From: Caldilineales bacterium
GTDB taxonomy: Bacteria > Chloroflexota > Anaerolineae > J102
Assembly (NCBI GenBank): GCA_024102915.1
Contig: JAGFJG010000026.1
Coordinates: 1 to 32,009, forward strand
Length of the DNA: 32,009 nucleotides
Direction of reading: 5' to 3'
Position 1 is the first letter of the stretch, and every line of letters begins with the position of its first letter. Positions 18,557 through 29,102 of this stretch are shown here, piece by piece. Position numbers and translations under genes: made by a program. The notes under the pieces were generated by a model that saw nothing but the letters and a program-made list of their open reading frames with translations, did no database searches and was not told the DNA's origin.

Positions 18557-20392
18557 TCAGACCGGAATGAGCGTTTCATCCGGGCTTGTCGGGTCGGGGT
18601 GATCGAGGGCGGGCGACGTCAGCGCTACCAATGTGTACCCTGGCTGCGGTTCTGGCGGGCTGTCGGCGGCGAAGACGAGCAGGGTTTTTTCCGCGGTGAT
18701 GAAGAACAAGGGAATCGCTTTTTTATTGGCCTGCTCCGCCCAGTCTTGCATCGCCCGCCTGCCAGATATCGGCCATTCTTTCAGCGTCCACCCATTTTCG
18801 ATCCGATCGGTCAATGTCCGATAGCCAACCGTGCCATCGAACAGGATACGTCCCAAAAGGTAATCGGGGACGGTTTCAAGCCCATTTTCACTGTGGGCAA
18901 GGGGCAATTGGTAGACATTGGGCTGGCCGAAAACCTCGCGCAAATGCAAAGACGCCAACGCATTCACCTCGTCATTCGAAGTGATGGAAAGCACCCGGCC
19001 CAGCCCGCCCAGATCCATTTCCTCCACGGTTTCTTCATAAAGGATGTTGCTTTGATAAGCGCGCAAGCCTTCCGCCTCTGCCAGCCGGACCAGCCGGTTG
19101 TTCGTGTCCACGAGCAATACGTCGAACCCATGAGCAACCAGGAATTTGGCGATGCTGCGGGCGGCCCGATGCGCGCCCACAATCATGGTCCCTTGGGGAT
19201 TGGATTGCGCCAGGCCCAATCGCAAGGCGACGGGAGAGGCGGAAAGCCCATAAATCACGACGGTGCCGATAATGACCAGGAACGTGACCGGAACCAGCAT
19301 CGAGGCCTCGGCATATCCCCGCTCCATCAGTTGTATGGAGAACAGGGATGCGACGGACGCCGCCACAATGCCGCGCGGCGCCATCCATGCTAGGAACGCC
19401 TTCTCTTTCCGTTTCAATGATGAACCCCAGGAGGATACCGCTACGGCCAGCGGCCTTCCAATCACGATCAGGATGGCCAGGAAAACAAGTCCTTTCCAGC
19501 CCAAACCCAGGATATCACCCAACTGCAATCGGGCCGAGAGCAGGATGAAGAGGGCCGAGACGATGAGGACGCCCAGGTCTTCTTTGAATTCGATGATGCG
19601 CTTGAGCGGCGCTGTGTGCTGATTCGCCAAAACGACGCCCATCACGGTCGTAGCCAGCAAACCCGATTCCTCCGCTAATAAGTTCGACAGTGCGAATACG
19701 GCGACGACGGTCATCAGGGTGACTGCGTTTTGCAGGTGGTCGGGGATGAGATAACGGCGGAGTAACCACGATAAAGCTCGGGCCGCCAGCCAGCCCAGCG
19801 CCGCACCGATGATGATGATTTGCAGCAAAGCGATCAGCGCATGCGACGTGGCGCTGCGGAAATTCGTCTCCAGGATCATGTCGAAAACCAGCAGGGCCAT
19901 CGTCGCCCCCACCGGATCGATGAGGATGCCCTCCCAGCGCAAGACCGAACTGACCGAGCCTTCGGGCCGGATGTCGCGCAACAGCGGCAGGATCACCGTC
20001 GGCCCGCTCACGATCAGGATTGCGCCGAGTAATACCGAGAGATAGATATCCATACCGAGGATGAAATATGCCGCCGCCGCCGCCACGATCCACGTCACCA
20101 ACGCCCCAATCGAGATCAGGTTGCGCACGATGGCGCCGATGGTGGGCAGCTCGCGCAATCGCAACCCCAACCCGCCCTCGAACAGGATGATGCCAACCGA
20201 CAGGGAGACGATGGGGAATATTAGATCGCCGAACAACTCATCCGGGTTCAACAGACCCAGGATCGGGCCAACCAGAAAACCGAAGAAGAGCAGCAGCAAA
20301 ATCGACGGTATCTTGATTCGCCAGGCCAGCCATTGCGCGCCAATCCCGATAAGAACGATAGCAGCGATGCCGACAATTACATTTTCGGACAA
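18557..20392 (-). CDS. CPA1/NhaP-type cation:proton antiporter with TrkA-N domain
   Basis: The 611-residue protein has about 12 membrane segments in residues 5-390. Marks of NhaP-type exchangers are FEGGLGLRLREL (71-82), VSGPTVILPLLR (128-139), EGILIDPVGA (154-163, with Asp159 at the ion site) and MAPRGIVAASVA (337-348). A TrkA-N-like Rossmann domain follows (about 402-520, GTMIVGAHRAARSIAKFL), then a soluble tail. The start is TTG at 20392, decided by GGAGG 7 bases upstream; no ATG nearby fits. It is first in a minus-strand group with the second antiporter and mutS. The ion (Na+ or K+) cannot be told from sequence. Confidence 0.9.
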   Translation of the reverse strand: MSENVIVGIAAIVLIGIGAQWLAWRIKIPSILLLLFFGFLVGPILGLLNPDELFGDLIFPIVSLSVGIILFEGGLGLRLRELPTIGAIVRNLISIGALVTWIVAAAAAYFILGMDIYLSVLLGAILIVSGPTVILPLLRDIRPEGSVSSVLRWEGILIDPVGATMALLVFDMILETNFRSATSHALIALLQIIIIGAALGWLAARALSWLLRRYLIPDHLQNAVTLMTVVAVFALSNLLAEESGLLATTVMGVVLANQHTAPLKRIIEFKEDLGVLIVSALFILLSARLQLGDILGLGWKGLVFLAILIVIGRPLAVAVSSWGSSLKRKEKAFLAWMAPRGIVAASVASLFSIQLMERGYAEASMLVPVTFLVIIGTVVIYGLSASPVALRLGLAQSNPQGTMIVGAHRAARSIAKFLVAHGFDVLLVDTNNRLVRLAEAEGLRAYQSNILYEETVEEMDLGGLGRVLSITSNDEVNALASLHLREVFGQPNVYQLPLAHSENGLETVPDYLLGRILFDGTVGYRTLTDRIENGWTLKEWPISGRRAMQDWAEQANKKAIPLFFITAEKTLLVFAADSPPEPQPGYTLVALTSPALDHPDPTSPDETLIPV

Positions 20393-20538
20393 GGGCTAAC
20401 CTCCGTCGAGTCTGCGCAGAGAAAAGTCTTTTCGTAGCTGAGTCAAGCGTCTATTCTACCATCGACAACGGAAAACGACCGCAGCAACAGGGGTAAGCCC
20501 GCATGATCACCCCCGTTCACACCTGATCCCCTGGCTGA

Positions 20539-20568
20539 TTGGCTGCTATCCGGCGGCGTTGCTATAAT
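20539..20568 (+). promoter_or_regulatory. Sigma-70-type promoter of the chelatase gene
   Basis: TTGGCT (20539-20544) and a perfect TATAAT (20563-20568) are 18 bases apart. Transcription from about 20575 would give a leader of roughly 60 bases before the ATG at 20636. Upstream, 20400-20538 holds no further recognisable element. Confidence 0.65.
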
Positions 20569-20635
20569 GCGCCAGGGCGTTGCTGCTGAACGCCTTTCCT
20601 TTTGCCCAAATCAAATTTGTTCGGAGCTTTTTTAC

Positions 20636-22683
<2,048 letters not shown>

Positions 22684-22710
22684 TGAAAGTTGCAGTTTAA
22701 GGCTGAAGGT

Positions 22711-22748
22711 GAAAAGCGGAGCGCACTCAACATCCGAATGCGCTCCGC
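22711..22748 (-). terminator. Intrinsic terminator of the Vps62-like gene
   Basis: GCGGAGCGCA (22716-22725) and TGCGCTCCGC (22739-22748) form a perfect 10-bp stem with a 13-base loop. On the minus strand the stem is followed directly by TTTTC, so it serves the minus-strand gene ending at 22763. It may also stop plus-strand transcripts of the chelatase gene, though no T-tract follows on that side. Confidence 0.7.
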
Positions 22749-22762
22749 ATATGTCATTGCGT

Positions 22763-24031
22763 TCAGCTAATTGACGAGTATGAAGAATAATGGGTATGCC
22801 CGCTATTAGCTACCCACGAGCGTACTTCAGAACCGTCACCTCTTTTAAGAACGAAGAGATAAGACAAAGTAAAGAGGCATCCAGCTCCTTTTGCGGGGAT
22901 CGTGTATTCGACTGAATGTGATGTCTCGGTTGACAAAGTCGTGGATAATTCGTTTGTGATACCCAATGAATAACTCACGGTTGTTGAAGCCGATACAGTG
23001 ACTGTGCCAGCTCCTACACTACCTTCTACTCCAACGGTCACTTCTATGCCAGCGGTGTGGCTGATTGACTGTGTATCTGTCTCCGACATGCCAGTTGTAT
23101 ATGTAAAGTTAAATGTTCCTGAATCATTACTTGAATTGGTATGGAATGAGGCCACCTTGTAGATCGCGAACTTCTCAAGAGTATAGAATGGTGTTTCCGC
23201 GACCTGTCTCTTGAGGTTATTTACATAGCGGTCATCATTCACCTGTACACAGGAAAGATAGGATGTGCTAAATGGTATCGGTTTTCCATTTGCGTCTCTT
23301 ACCATAGTTTTCTCATCTGGGGGCGCCATGCTGGTAAGCTCTGGCGGCGTCGCTTGGGTACCTGTTCGTTCGATCGGGAATTGCACCGCCAATGCGTTAG
23401 CCACTGGTGAGTAAGTGAGCTTATTGTCAGAATCGGCTATGAAAGAACCCGAAGTGATATAAGTCACGTTACTGCTAGGGCTAGGACTTAGTGGGCTGAT
23501 CTGCCAAGTGTTTACATCGTGGTCCGCTCCTGAACCCGCATCATTCCAAATCGCCTCGCCCACTCTAGCGCCAGTCACCAGATCGTTACGCACACAGGCC
23601 ATGGCCCACCCTATTGATTGCAAGCGTACATTTAACTCCTCGGCGCTAACGTGACGATTCCACACAAACGTGCCCAAAGCGCTGTATCCGGAGGGCGCAA
23701 TCGGCTTCCAAATGCTGACATCACTATCCGCTCCGGAGCCCGCATCATCCCAAACCCACTCGTAACGTTCTGGCTCTTTCAGTGCGTCCGGCTGAATGGC
23801 TCTTGCCACAAGCATTGCAGATGAAGGTTGGTCATGACCTACCTTACCGTAGTGTCCCAAGGTGCGGAAACCGTTATCAAATAGATCTGATGAGTTGGGA
23901 TACCAAAAGCTCACATCCACATCTGCGCCCGATCCTGAGTCTTTCCACATCAATTCGAAGTCTGTCACAAAAGCGATCTCAAGAGCTGGCTCGTTGTTTG
24001 CATCCATTACCTGCATTGTTCTACTAGCCAT
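22763..24031 (-). CDS. Vps62-like repeat protein with aerolysin-like C-terminus (candidate pore former)
   Basis: This 422-residue protein has no signal peptide. Three repeats about 65 residues apart carry D-x-GSGAD-x-DV-x-x-W: KDSGSGADVDVSFW (30-43), DDAGSGADSDVSIW (95-108) and NDAGSGADHDVNTW (163-176). This matches the Vps62/DUF946-type repeat. Residues about 300-380 alternate polar and hydrophobic residues and are rich in Ser/Thr (TAGIEVTVGVEGSVGAG, TTVSYSLGI). That is the pattern of the membrane-inserting hairpin of aerolysin-type beta-pore toxins. The role is inferred from pattern only. ATGs lie at 24037 and 24031; GGAGG abuts the first and sits 6 bases before the second, so 24031 is chosen. 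A perfect TTGACA lies at 24092-24097 (minus), without a well-spaced -10. It is on the same strand as the kinase-CHAT gene. Confidence 0.75.
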   Translation of the reverse strand: MASRTMQVMDANNEPALEIAFVTDFELMWKDSGSGADVDVSFWYPNSSDLFDNGFRTLGHYGKVGHDQPSSAMLVARAIQPDALKEPERYEWVWDDAGSGADSDVSIWKPIAPSGYSALGTFVWNRHVSAEELNVRLQSIGWAMACVRNDLVTGARVGEAIWNDAGSGADHDVNTWQISPLSPSPSSNVTYITSGSFIADSDNKLTYSPVANALAVQFPIERTGTQATPPELTSMAPPDEKTMVRDANGKPIPFSTSYLSCVQVNDDRYVNNLKRQVAETPFYTLEKFAIYKVASFHTNSSNDSGTFNFTYTTGMSETDTQSISHTAGIEVTVGVEGSVGAGTVTVSASTTVSYSLGITNELSTTLSTETSHSVEYTIPAKGAGCLFTLSYLFVLKRGDGSEVRSWVANSGHTHYSSYSSIS

Positions 24032-24199
24032 GTCCATCCTCCATTGAGAAAAAGTAAGATTACAAACCGACGTTGAGCATATAGGAATAGGTGTCAACTG
24101 TCGGTATCCTATCCCCCTAAGATGAAATTCCAACGGCGGTATATTAAATTTCAACCACGAAGGACACACTACCGAAAGCGAAGAGTAGAATGCGCACCA

Positions 24200-24416
24200 C
24201 TATCTGCCCAGCGCCGCGGGCAAACCCGCCGCCCGGTTCGCCTGCCAGTGGGCCAGCGCCGCCTGATTGGAGGTGAAGGCGATGTTGGGGGGAAGCTGAT
24301 CGGGCGGGTAAAACTGGGCGAGGTCGGCGTCATCCCCGCCAGCCAGGGTTCCGCCCACTGGTCGGGCGTAGAAGAAAACATAAGTAATGCTGCGCCAGGG
24401 CAAATCGTCGTAGCCG
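24200..24416 (-). pseudogene. Decayed copy of the Nudix hydrolase C-terminus
   Basis: The minus-strand translation from DLPWRSITYVFFYARPVGG to the stop at 24200 matches the last 70 or so residues of the intact Nudix gene at 28538-29068, with a few substitutions. The Nudix box and zinc ribbon are missing, since the sequence beyond 24416 is unrelated. Most base differences are in third codon positions. The copy therefore either diverged while still coding or came from a related gene. It is not expected to be functional. Confidence 0.8.
24211..24416. repeat. Direct repeat copy A (206 bp)
   Basis: It matches 28552-28757 over its full length without gaps, with about 19 differences counted by eye (around 91% identity). 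The two copies are in the same orientation and bracket the kinase-CHAT gene. Confidence 0.85.
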
Positions 24417-24659
24417 CCGCTTCCGTCCTTGCCCTTCATGAGCGACGAAAACACACCACCGACTCGTAGATGCATAGTGGCCGCAGATGTGTGCCAGCCA
24501 TCGGAGGCAACGTTCCACTGCATGATGTCGACGAGCGTCATCCATGCGTGCCATAGGCTATGACTAGTGCAGCAATGATGGTTCACAGAAAAAACTAAGT
24601 TGCTAATGGACGGCGGCAGCGGCAACCCGTTGTAATCCCACTTTATACTGGTTAGCAAA

Positions 24660-27600
24660 CTATATTTTTTCGATTAGTTTTGGCTTTGATGCTTCTGATT
24701 GCCCTACGGGAGCTTCTATATCGATGGCACTACACCCCATTTTATACGCGAACGAATAATCCCTGCCAGCTCCAATTGTATCATAAAAACCACGCGTAAA
24801 ATGCTTCGCTGCATCATCGGAAATTGGTCCGTCCATTGCTATGGTAAATGGAACACCTAAAGAAAGCAATTGCCCCTGTTTCACCGTGTAACAAGCGTTC
24901 AGAAGCACACACTCGATCGAAGGAAAATTAGCCAATAGGTTGGCAAGAGCTTGCTGCGAGATCAGTTTTGTTTTCCCTACTTCATCTTCAAAGGCGAGGT
25001 TGCCAGAGGGGGTTGCGTGACCAGAGAAGTGGACAACGTGGTAGTCGTTTTCGACCAAAGCCAGTTGTACATCCTTCGCTCTGGCTGCGTGTAATATCTC
25101 GGGGTGTAGATTGTCTCGGTTCCTAGCCTTTTTTAGGCATTCGTGAATGATTCTATCTTCCTCTCCTAAGCGCAATGGGTCACTACCTTTCGGATTCGCA
25201 AAGACTACAAGTATTCTTGTTTTGTCGTTCACCCCTGGTTCTCCTTTAGCTGTTGATTGCCGTTCAGTTGTTTGTTTAGGTTCCTCGATAGCAATTTCCC
25301 ATTTTTTACTCTCAGCACCTTCAGTTTCACTAAAAAAGATGACCTTCTTCGCATCCGGCTTACGAACTTCGGATATTGGCGGTACTACATCAGCCGGTTG
25401 ATCCGGTTCTGCTGCGTCTAGAGAATCTTCTTCTAGCGGGGGTAAAGGCGGCAGTGATGGTTGGGATGACTCGGTTCTAACACTGACTTTGCGTGGTTTG
25501 GGCGGCTTAGATTTGTTCCACGTCACTCGATACTGACCATTCATCAAACGCAGATAGCGATTCTGCCCTAAAACGTGGAGTAAATTCTGAACAACCTCGA
25601 TAACAACATGTGAGTTGTCGCTGATTGTGATGGGTACGGCATTCGAGTCTTCTAACAACTGGTCCTTTGTAAACATCTGTTGCCTAGCTATCCAATCCAA
25701 AAGATGGAGGACACCTATGCGTGCTCTGTCCTCCCTTTCATCCATATCCTTACCTGCAAAGAGATTAGATAAGATGGCAGGCCAGTTCAGACTAAGCACA
25801 TCCTGCATCCAGGCATTGTGCTGAATGTTGACATTGTGTGGCAAGGCATCAAGCCGTAAATAGAAACTGCCCCCGCCATCACTCGACCAGTACTGCGGAT
25901 GTTTGAGTTCTTCCAATACGTCACCTAACGCCCCTTTGCCGACAAGTTCCAAGTGTTTGCGCAGAGAGACAGCAGGGTTCTCTACATCTGAGCCTTCAAA
26001 ACCGTATGGCTCTAGCAAAGTTTGCTCTATCCGTTGTACATAATCGGTCCGACCTTGCCACAAACAAGGTACGTACCATTTCCTGAATCCAATATTGTTC
26101 AACCGTTGATCAGGGCTTTCCCACTGGTCAAATTCCTCTTTGCGTGCGATCGCTATCACAGTGATACGCTCGTTCTTGAACAGGTCAAATCGGGCCAAAT
26201 GTTCGAGGGTTTCTAAACGGCAGATTCTATCGAGAATGATGATAACACGAGATGGCAAAACCTCGCTCCCAACAAGGCGAAGAACAATCTCTTGGAGCTC
26301 GCTATTACTTTTTCCCTCAGCAAAAAAGTTGTCAAGATCGGTAACCAGTTTGGTGAAGTCAAGATCACTTACTGCTTGCCTCACAAATAAGCCCGTCAGT
26401 CCTGACCTGCTAAAGAAGGATTCGCTAAGCGGCGTTGTGAGCGAAAAGTGACAGGTGGCTGCTGGCGATGTTAAGGAAGAAGGTTCAACTCGGTTTGCGC
26501 GTGCTTTCAATGCTTCATAACCAGAGTCCGTAACAGCGCTTTCATATTGAGTCGTCAATTTGCCAAAACTAAACTCGTTCGCCTGAATCGCAAACTCCCC
26601 AGTCTGTTTGATGCTATCTTTGACATTGAAATAAAAGACCAGCAACGCACCTTCGCTTAACCCTCTATGCTGTAGTTCTCGCCTGGCTTTGCTGATTGCA
26701 CCTTTGACCAACGACGTGCCTCCAAAACGACCGTAGCCAGTCAGCACAAAACGTCCGCCTTGCGAATCGGCGATAAAACTCTTGAGTCGCTCGAAATCCT
26801 CCTGCAATATCAGATCCTCGATGACGTGTTTCTTGGCGCGGCTTGTCCATCCAGTGTGTTCCGGCCTCAAGCGCATAGATGGGCGATCTGCTGAAGGCTG
26901 AAAGTCCGAACTCGCTGGTGGTTGAGGGGGATATCTTGGCGGTGGGGGAATGGTAGGACTTGGTCTTGACGGTCGCACACGCTGGTGTCGTATAGCATTC
27001 CCCACACTACTCACAGCACTGGCAATGATTCGACGACTAGCTACAGCAACTCCTGCAGCAAGCGCAAGGAAAACCCAACGCCAGTTCACCGTCAACCAAA
27101 AGATCACCCGAGAAGCCGCTTCGCCAACATAGTTAACTATACCCTCACGAACCGGCGTTACCATCAGTAGGATAATTGCCCCGCTTAGCAGCAGTATGAG
27201 CGGCAGGTAGATACTGCGACGATGAGAGGGGGGAGATGACGCCATCACAGTTTTCAACAAAGGCGCTGGCGAGACATTAACTGCCGTGCCAGCCATCAGA
27301 GCGCGTCGCATCTCGGCAATTGACTGAAAGCGTTGGGTAGGATCTAGTTGTGTGGCTCTCGTCAGCACTGCCTCAGTATTGGGTGAAAGAGCCGGGTTAA
27401 CTTGACGTGCTGGCGGTAACATGAATACTGGTCCGCCCACCACATCATATCCTGTCAAGAGTTGGAACAGAGTCGCACCAAGAGAGAAAATATCTGAACG
27501 GGGATCGGTTTGTCCTCGACCACCATATTGCTCTGGTGCAGCGTAACCAGGTGTGCCGAATGCCGCGGTATCTGCTGACCTGTCAGGTTTAAATATCCGG

Positions 27601-28370
27601 GCAATGCCAAAATCTATGAGCTTGATTTTTTCCCCTGACAAGAGCATGAAATTAGAGGGCTTAATGTCACGATGGATGATGGGGGGGGTTTGATTATGGA
27701 GATACTCAACGACCTCCATCATTTGAGATGCCCAAGCCAGTACCTGGGATTCGGGCAATACGCCTCTACGTTCTACAACCCTATCAAGTGTCTCACCCTC
27801 AACGAGTTCCATCACCAGGAACTCTTTGTTCGACTCTTCAAAATAGTCGATCACTCTAGCAATCGCAGGGTGTGTGAGTCTGGCAAGCAGTCGAGCTTCT
27901 TGTCGAAACTGATTTGAGAATTCCAGCCGGTCAGCAGGATCCAACCAGCCTGGCGTCATCTCCTTAACTGCGACTACAGTTTGAAGCCGTTTATCGAGGG
28001 CACGATACACAGAGCCCATACCCCCACGGTCAATGACACTTATTACATTGTAACGTCCTGCTAATACGGAGCCAACAGCGATCTCATCCGGTTTTAGGCC
28101 AAGGCTAGGCTCAACAGGGATTAGTGGAGAGAGAACTATGGGAGCAGCACAGGTATCGCAAAATCGTGCTAGTCGGTTATTAGCTGAACCACAGTTTTTG
28201 CAAAATACCACAGGAGGAAGCGGCAAGGAAGGTAAATCACCCGCAGGCAAGTGGGTTTCTGACTCTGACGGAGCTGTGAGCAGATTGGTACCGCAAACTG
28301 CACAGAACATTGAGCCAGGTCTATTACTGTGCCCACAATTTGGACACTTGATTCCTGCCGATGTTGTCAT
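24660..28370 (-). CDS. Zinc-ribbon Ser/Thr kinase - STAND-like NTPase - CHAT protease fusion
   Basis: This 1236-residue protein joins several signalling parts. Two zinc ribbons come first (Cys 9/12/23/26 and 57/60/71/74). The Hanks-type kinase spans 107-355: GGMGSVY, Lys136, HRDIKPSN with Asp235, DFG Asp253, APE 278-280. Two likely membrane segments (387-404, 425-445) are followed by a Pro-rich stretch. The NTPase-like region (about 515-870) has GYGRFGGTS at 545-553, where the Walker A Lys is replaced by Gly, and VIIILD at 709-714. A helical, winged-helix-like section is at 880-950. The CHAT caspase-like domain (about 1052-1215) has His1118 in FSGHA and Cys1160 in LLNAC. All kinase and protease residues are intact. 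CHAT proteases act in bacterial defence and cell death; here kinase or ligand sensing may trigger proteolysis (inference). No good ribosome binding site is seen. Composition is less GC-rich than the flanks. Confidence 0.9.
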   Translation of the reverse strand: MTTSAGIKCPNCGHSNRPGSMFCAVCGTNLLTAPSESETHLPAGDLPSLPLPPVVFCKNCGSANNRLARFCDTCAAPIVLSPLIPVEPSLGLKPDEIAVGSVLAGRYNVISVIDRGGMGSVYRALDKRLQTVVAVKEMTPGWLDPADRLEFSNQFRQEARLLARLTHPAIARVIDYFEESNKEFLVMELVEGETLDRVVERRGVLPESQVLAWASQMMEVVEYLHNQTPPIIHRDIKPSNFMLLSGEKIKLIDFGIARIFKPDRSADTAAFGTPGYAAPEQYGGRGQTDPRSDIFSLGATLFQLLTGYDVVGGPVFMLPPARQVNPALSPNTEAVLTRATQLDPTQRFQSIAEMRRALMAGTAVNVSPAPLLKTVMASSPPSHRRSIYLPLILLLSGAIILLMVTPVREGIVNYVGEAASRVIFWLTVNWRWVFLALAAGVAVASRRIIASAVSSVGNAIRHQRVRPSRPSPTIPPPPRYPPQPPASSDFQPSADRPSMRLRPEHTGWTSRAKKHVIEDLILQEDFERLKSFIADSQGGRFVLTGYGRFGGTSLVKGAISKARRELQHRGLSEGALLVFYFNVKDSIKQTGEFAIQANEFSFGKLTTQYESAVTDSGYEALKARANRVEPSSLTSPAATCHFSLTTPLSESFFSRSGLTGLFVRQAVSDLDFTKLVTDLDNFFAEGKSNSELQEIVLRLVGSEVLPSRVIIILDRICRLETLEHLARFDLFKNERITVIAIARKEEFDQWESPDQRLNNIGFRKWYVPCLWQGRTDYVQRIEQTLLEPYGFEGSDVENPAVSLRKHLELVGKGALGDVLEELKHPQYWSSDGGGSFYLRLDALPHNVNIQHNAWMQDVLSLNWPAILSNLFAGKDMDEREDRARIGVLHLLDWIARQQMFTKDQLLEDSNAVPITISDNSHVVIEVVQNLLHVLGQNRYLRLMNGQYRVTWNKSKPPKPRKVSVRTESSQPSLPPLPPLEEDSLDAAEPDQPADVVPPISEVRKPDAKKVIFFSETEGAESKKWEIAIEEPKQTTERQSTAKGEPGVNDKTRILVVFANPKGSDPLRLGEEDRIIHECLKKARNRDNLHPEILHAARAKDVQLALVENDYHVVHFSGHATPSGNLAFEDEVGKTKLISQQALANLLANFPSIECVLLNACYTVKQGQLLSLGVPFTIAMDGPISDDAAKHFTRGFYDTIGAGRDYSFAYKMGCSAIDIEAPVGQSEASKPKLIEKI

Positions 28371-28537
28371 TGTATTAACTGCTTTACCATTTCTCCACTA
28401 TATCAATCTACCTTCAAGAGGGAACCAACTATGATTCAACAAGACCTCCGTCATAAACTGGCGAATACTAGCTTGCACTCCATTATTGTAGCTTTCCAGC
28501 CTAAGTTCGTCAAAATGATCGAGAAATAGGATACGTT

Positions 28538-29068
28538 TTACACATCGCCTTGCGCCGCGGGCAACTCCGCCGCCCGGTCCGCATGCCAGCGGGCCAGCGC
28601 CGCCTGGTTCGAGGTGAAGGCGATGTTGGGGGGAAGCTGGTCGGGCGGGTAAAACTGGGCGAGGTCGGCATCGTCCCCACCGGCCAGGGTTCCGCCCACT
28701 GGCCGGGCGTAGAAGAAAACATAGGTGATGCTGCGCCATGGCAGATCGTCATACCCCGCGCCAAAGCTGCTGAGAAAGCCGGTGAGTTCCACCTCCAGCC
28801 CGGTCTCCTCTCGCACCTCGCGCCGCGCCGCCTCCTCGGCAGACTCGCCCCATTCCATGAACCCCGCCGGCAGATTCCACCACCCCAGCCTCGGTTCCAC
28901 CGCCCGTCTCGCCAGCAAAATCCAGCCGTTTTCGTCGATCACCGCCGCCCCGGCCACGGGCAGCGGGTTGTTCCAATAAATGAAGTCGCAGCGCGGGCAC
29001 ACCCGCCTGGGCAGATCATTGATCATCTGAGTCTGCAATTCAGCCTGGCAATTCGGACAAAAATTCAC
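28538..29068 (-). CDS. Nudix hydrolase with N-terminal zinc ribbon
   Basis: The 176-residue protein opens with a zinc ribbon (CPNC at 4-7, CPRC at about 24-27) like that of NADH pyrophosphatases. The Nudix box follows, from GFMEWGESAEEAAR through REVREETGL, with all the metal-binding Glu residues. Such enzymes cleave nucleoside diphosphates linked to another group, such as NADH, ADP-sugars or oxidised nucleotides. The specific substrate is not clear. The start is GTG at 29068 with only a weak GAGA upstream. The 3' part of this gene is duplicated at 24211-24416, on the far side of the kinase-CHAT gene. Confidence 0.92.
   Translation of the reverse strand: MNFCPNCQAELQTQMINDLPRRVCPRCDFIYWNNPLPVAGAAVIDENGWILLARRAVEPRLGWWNLPAGFMEWGESAEEAARREVREETGLEVELTGFLSSFGAGYDDLPWRSITYVFFYARPVGGTLAGGDDADLAQFYPPDQLPPNIAFTSNQAALARWHADRAAELPAAQGDV
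28552..28757. repeat. Direct repeat copy B (206 bp), inside the intact Nudix gene
   Basis: This is the partner of 24211-24416. In both copies the homology stops a few bases before the Nudix stop codon, and different sequences follow. Confidence 0.85.
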
Positions 29069-29102
29069 GCTGATTCGATCTCAATATGGGTAAAAGGGTT
29101 AT

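Larger units (their letters stand above)
24032..24659. other. Gap between the Vps62-like and kinase-CHAT genes
   Basis: The only recognisable content is the decayed Nudix copy at 24200-24416. The 24417-24659 stretch is open on the minus strand in frame with the copy, but its translation (with FSVNHHCCTSHSLWHAW) resembles nothing I know and is probably not a gene. The 24038-24199 stretch holds the Vps62-like leader. Confidence 0.6.
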
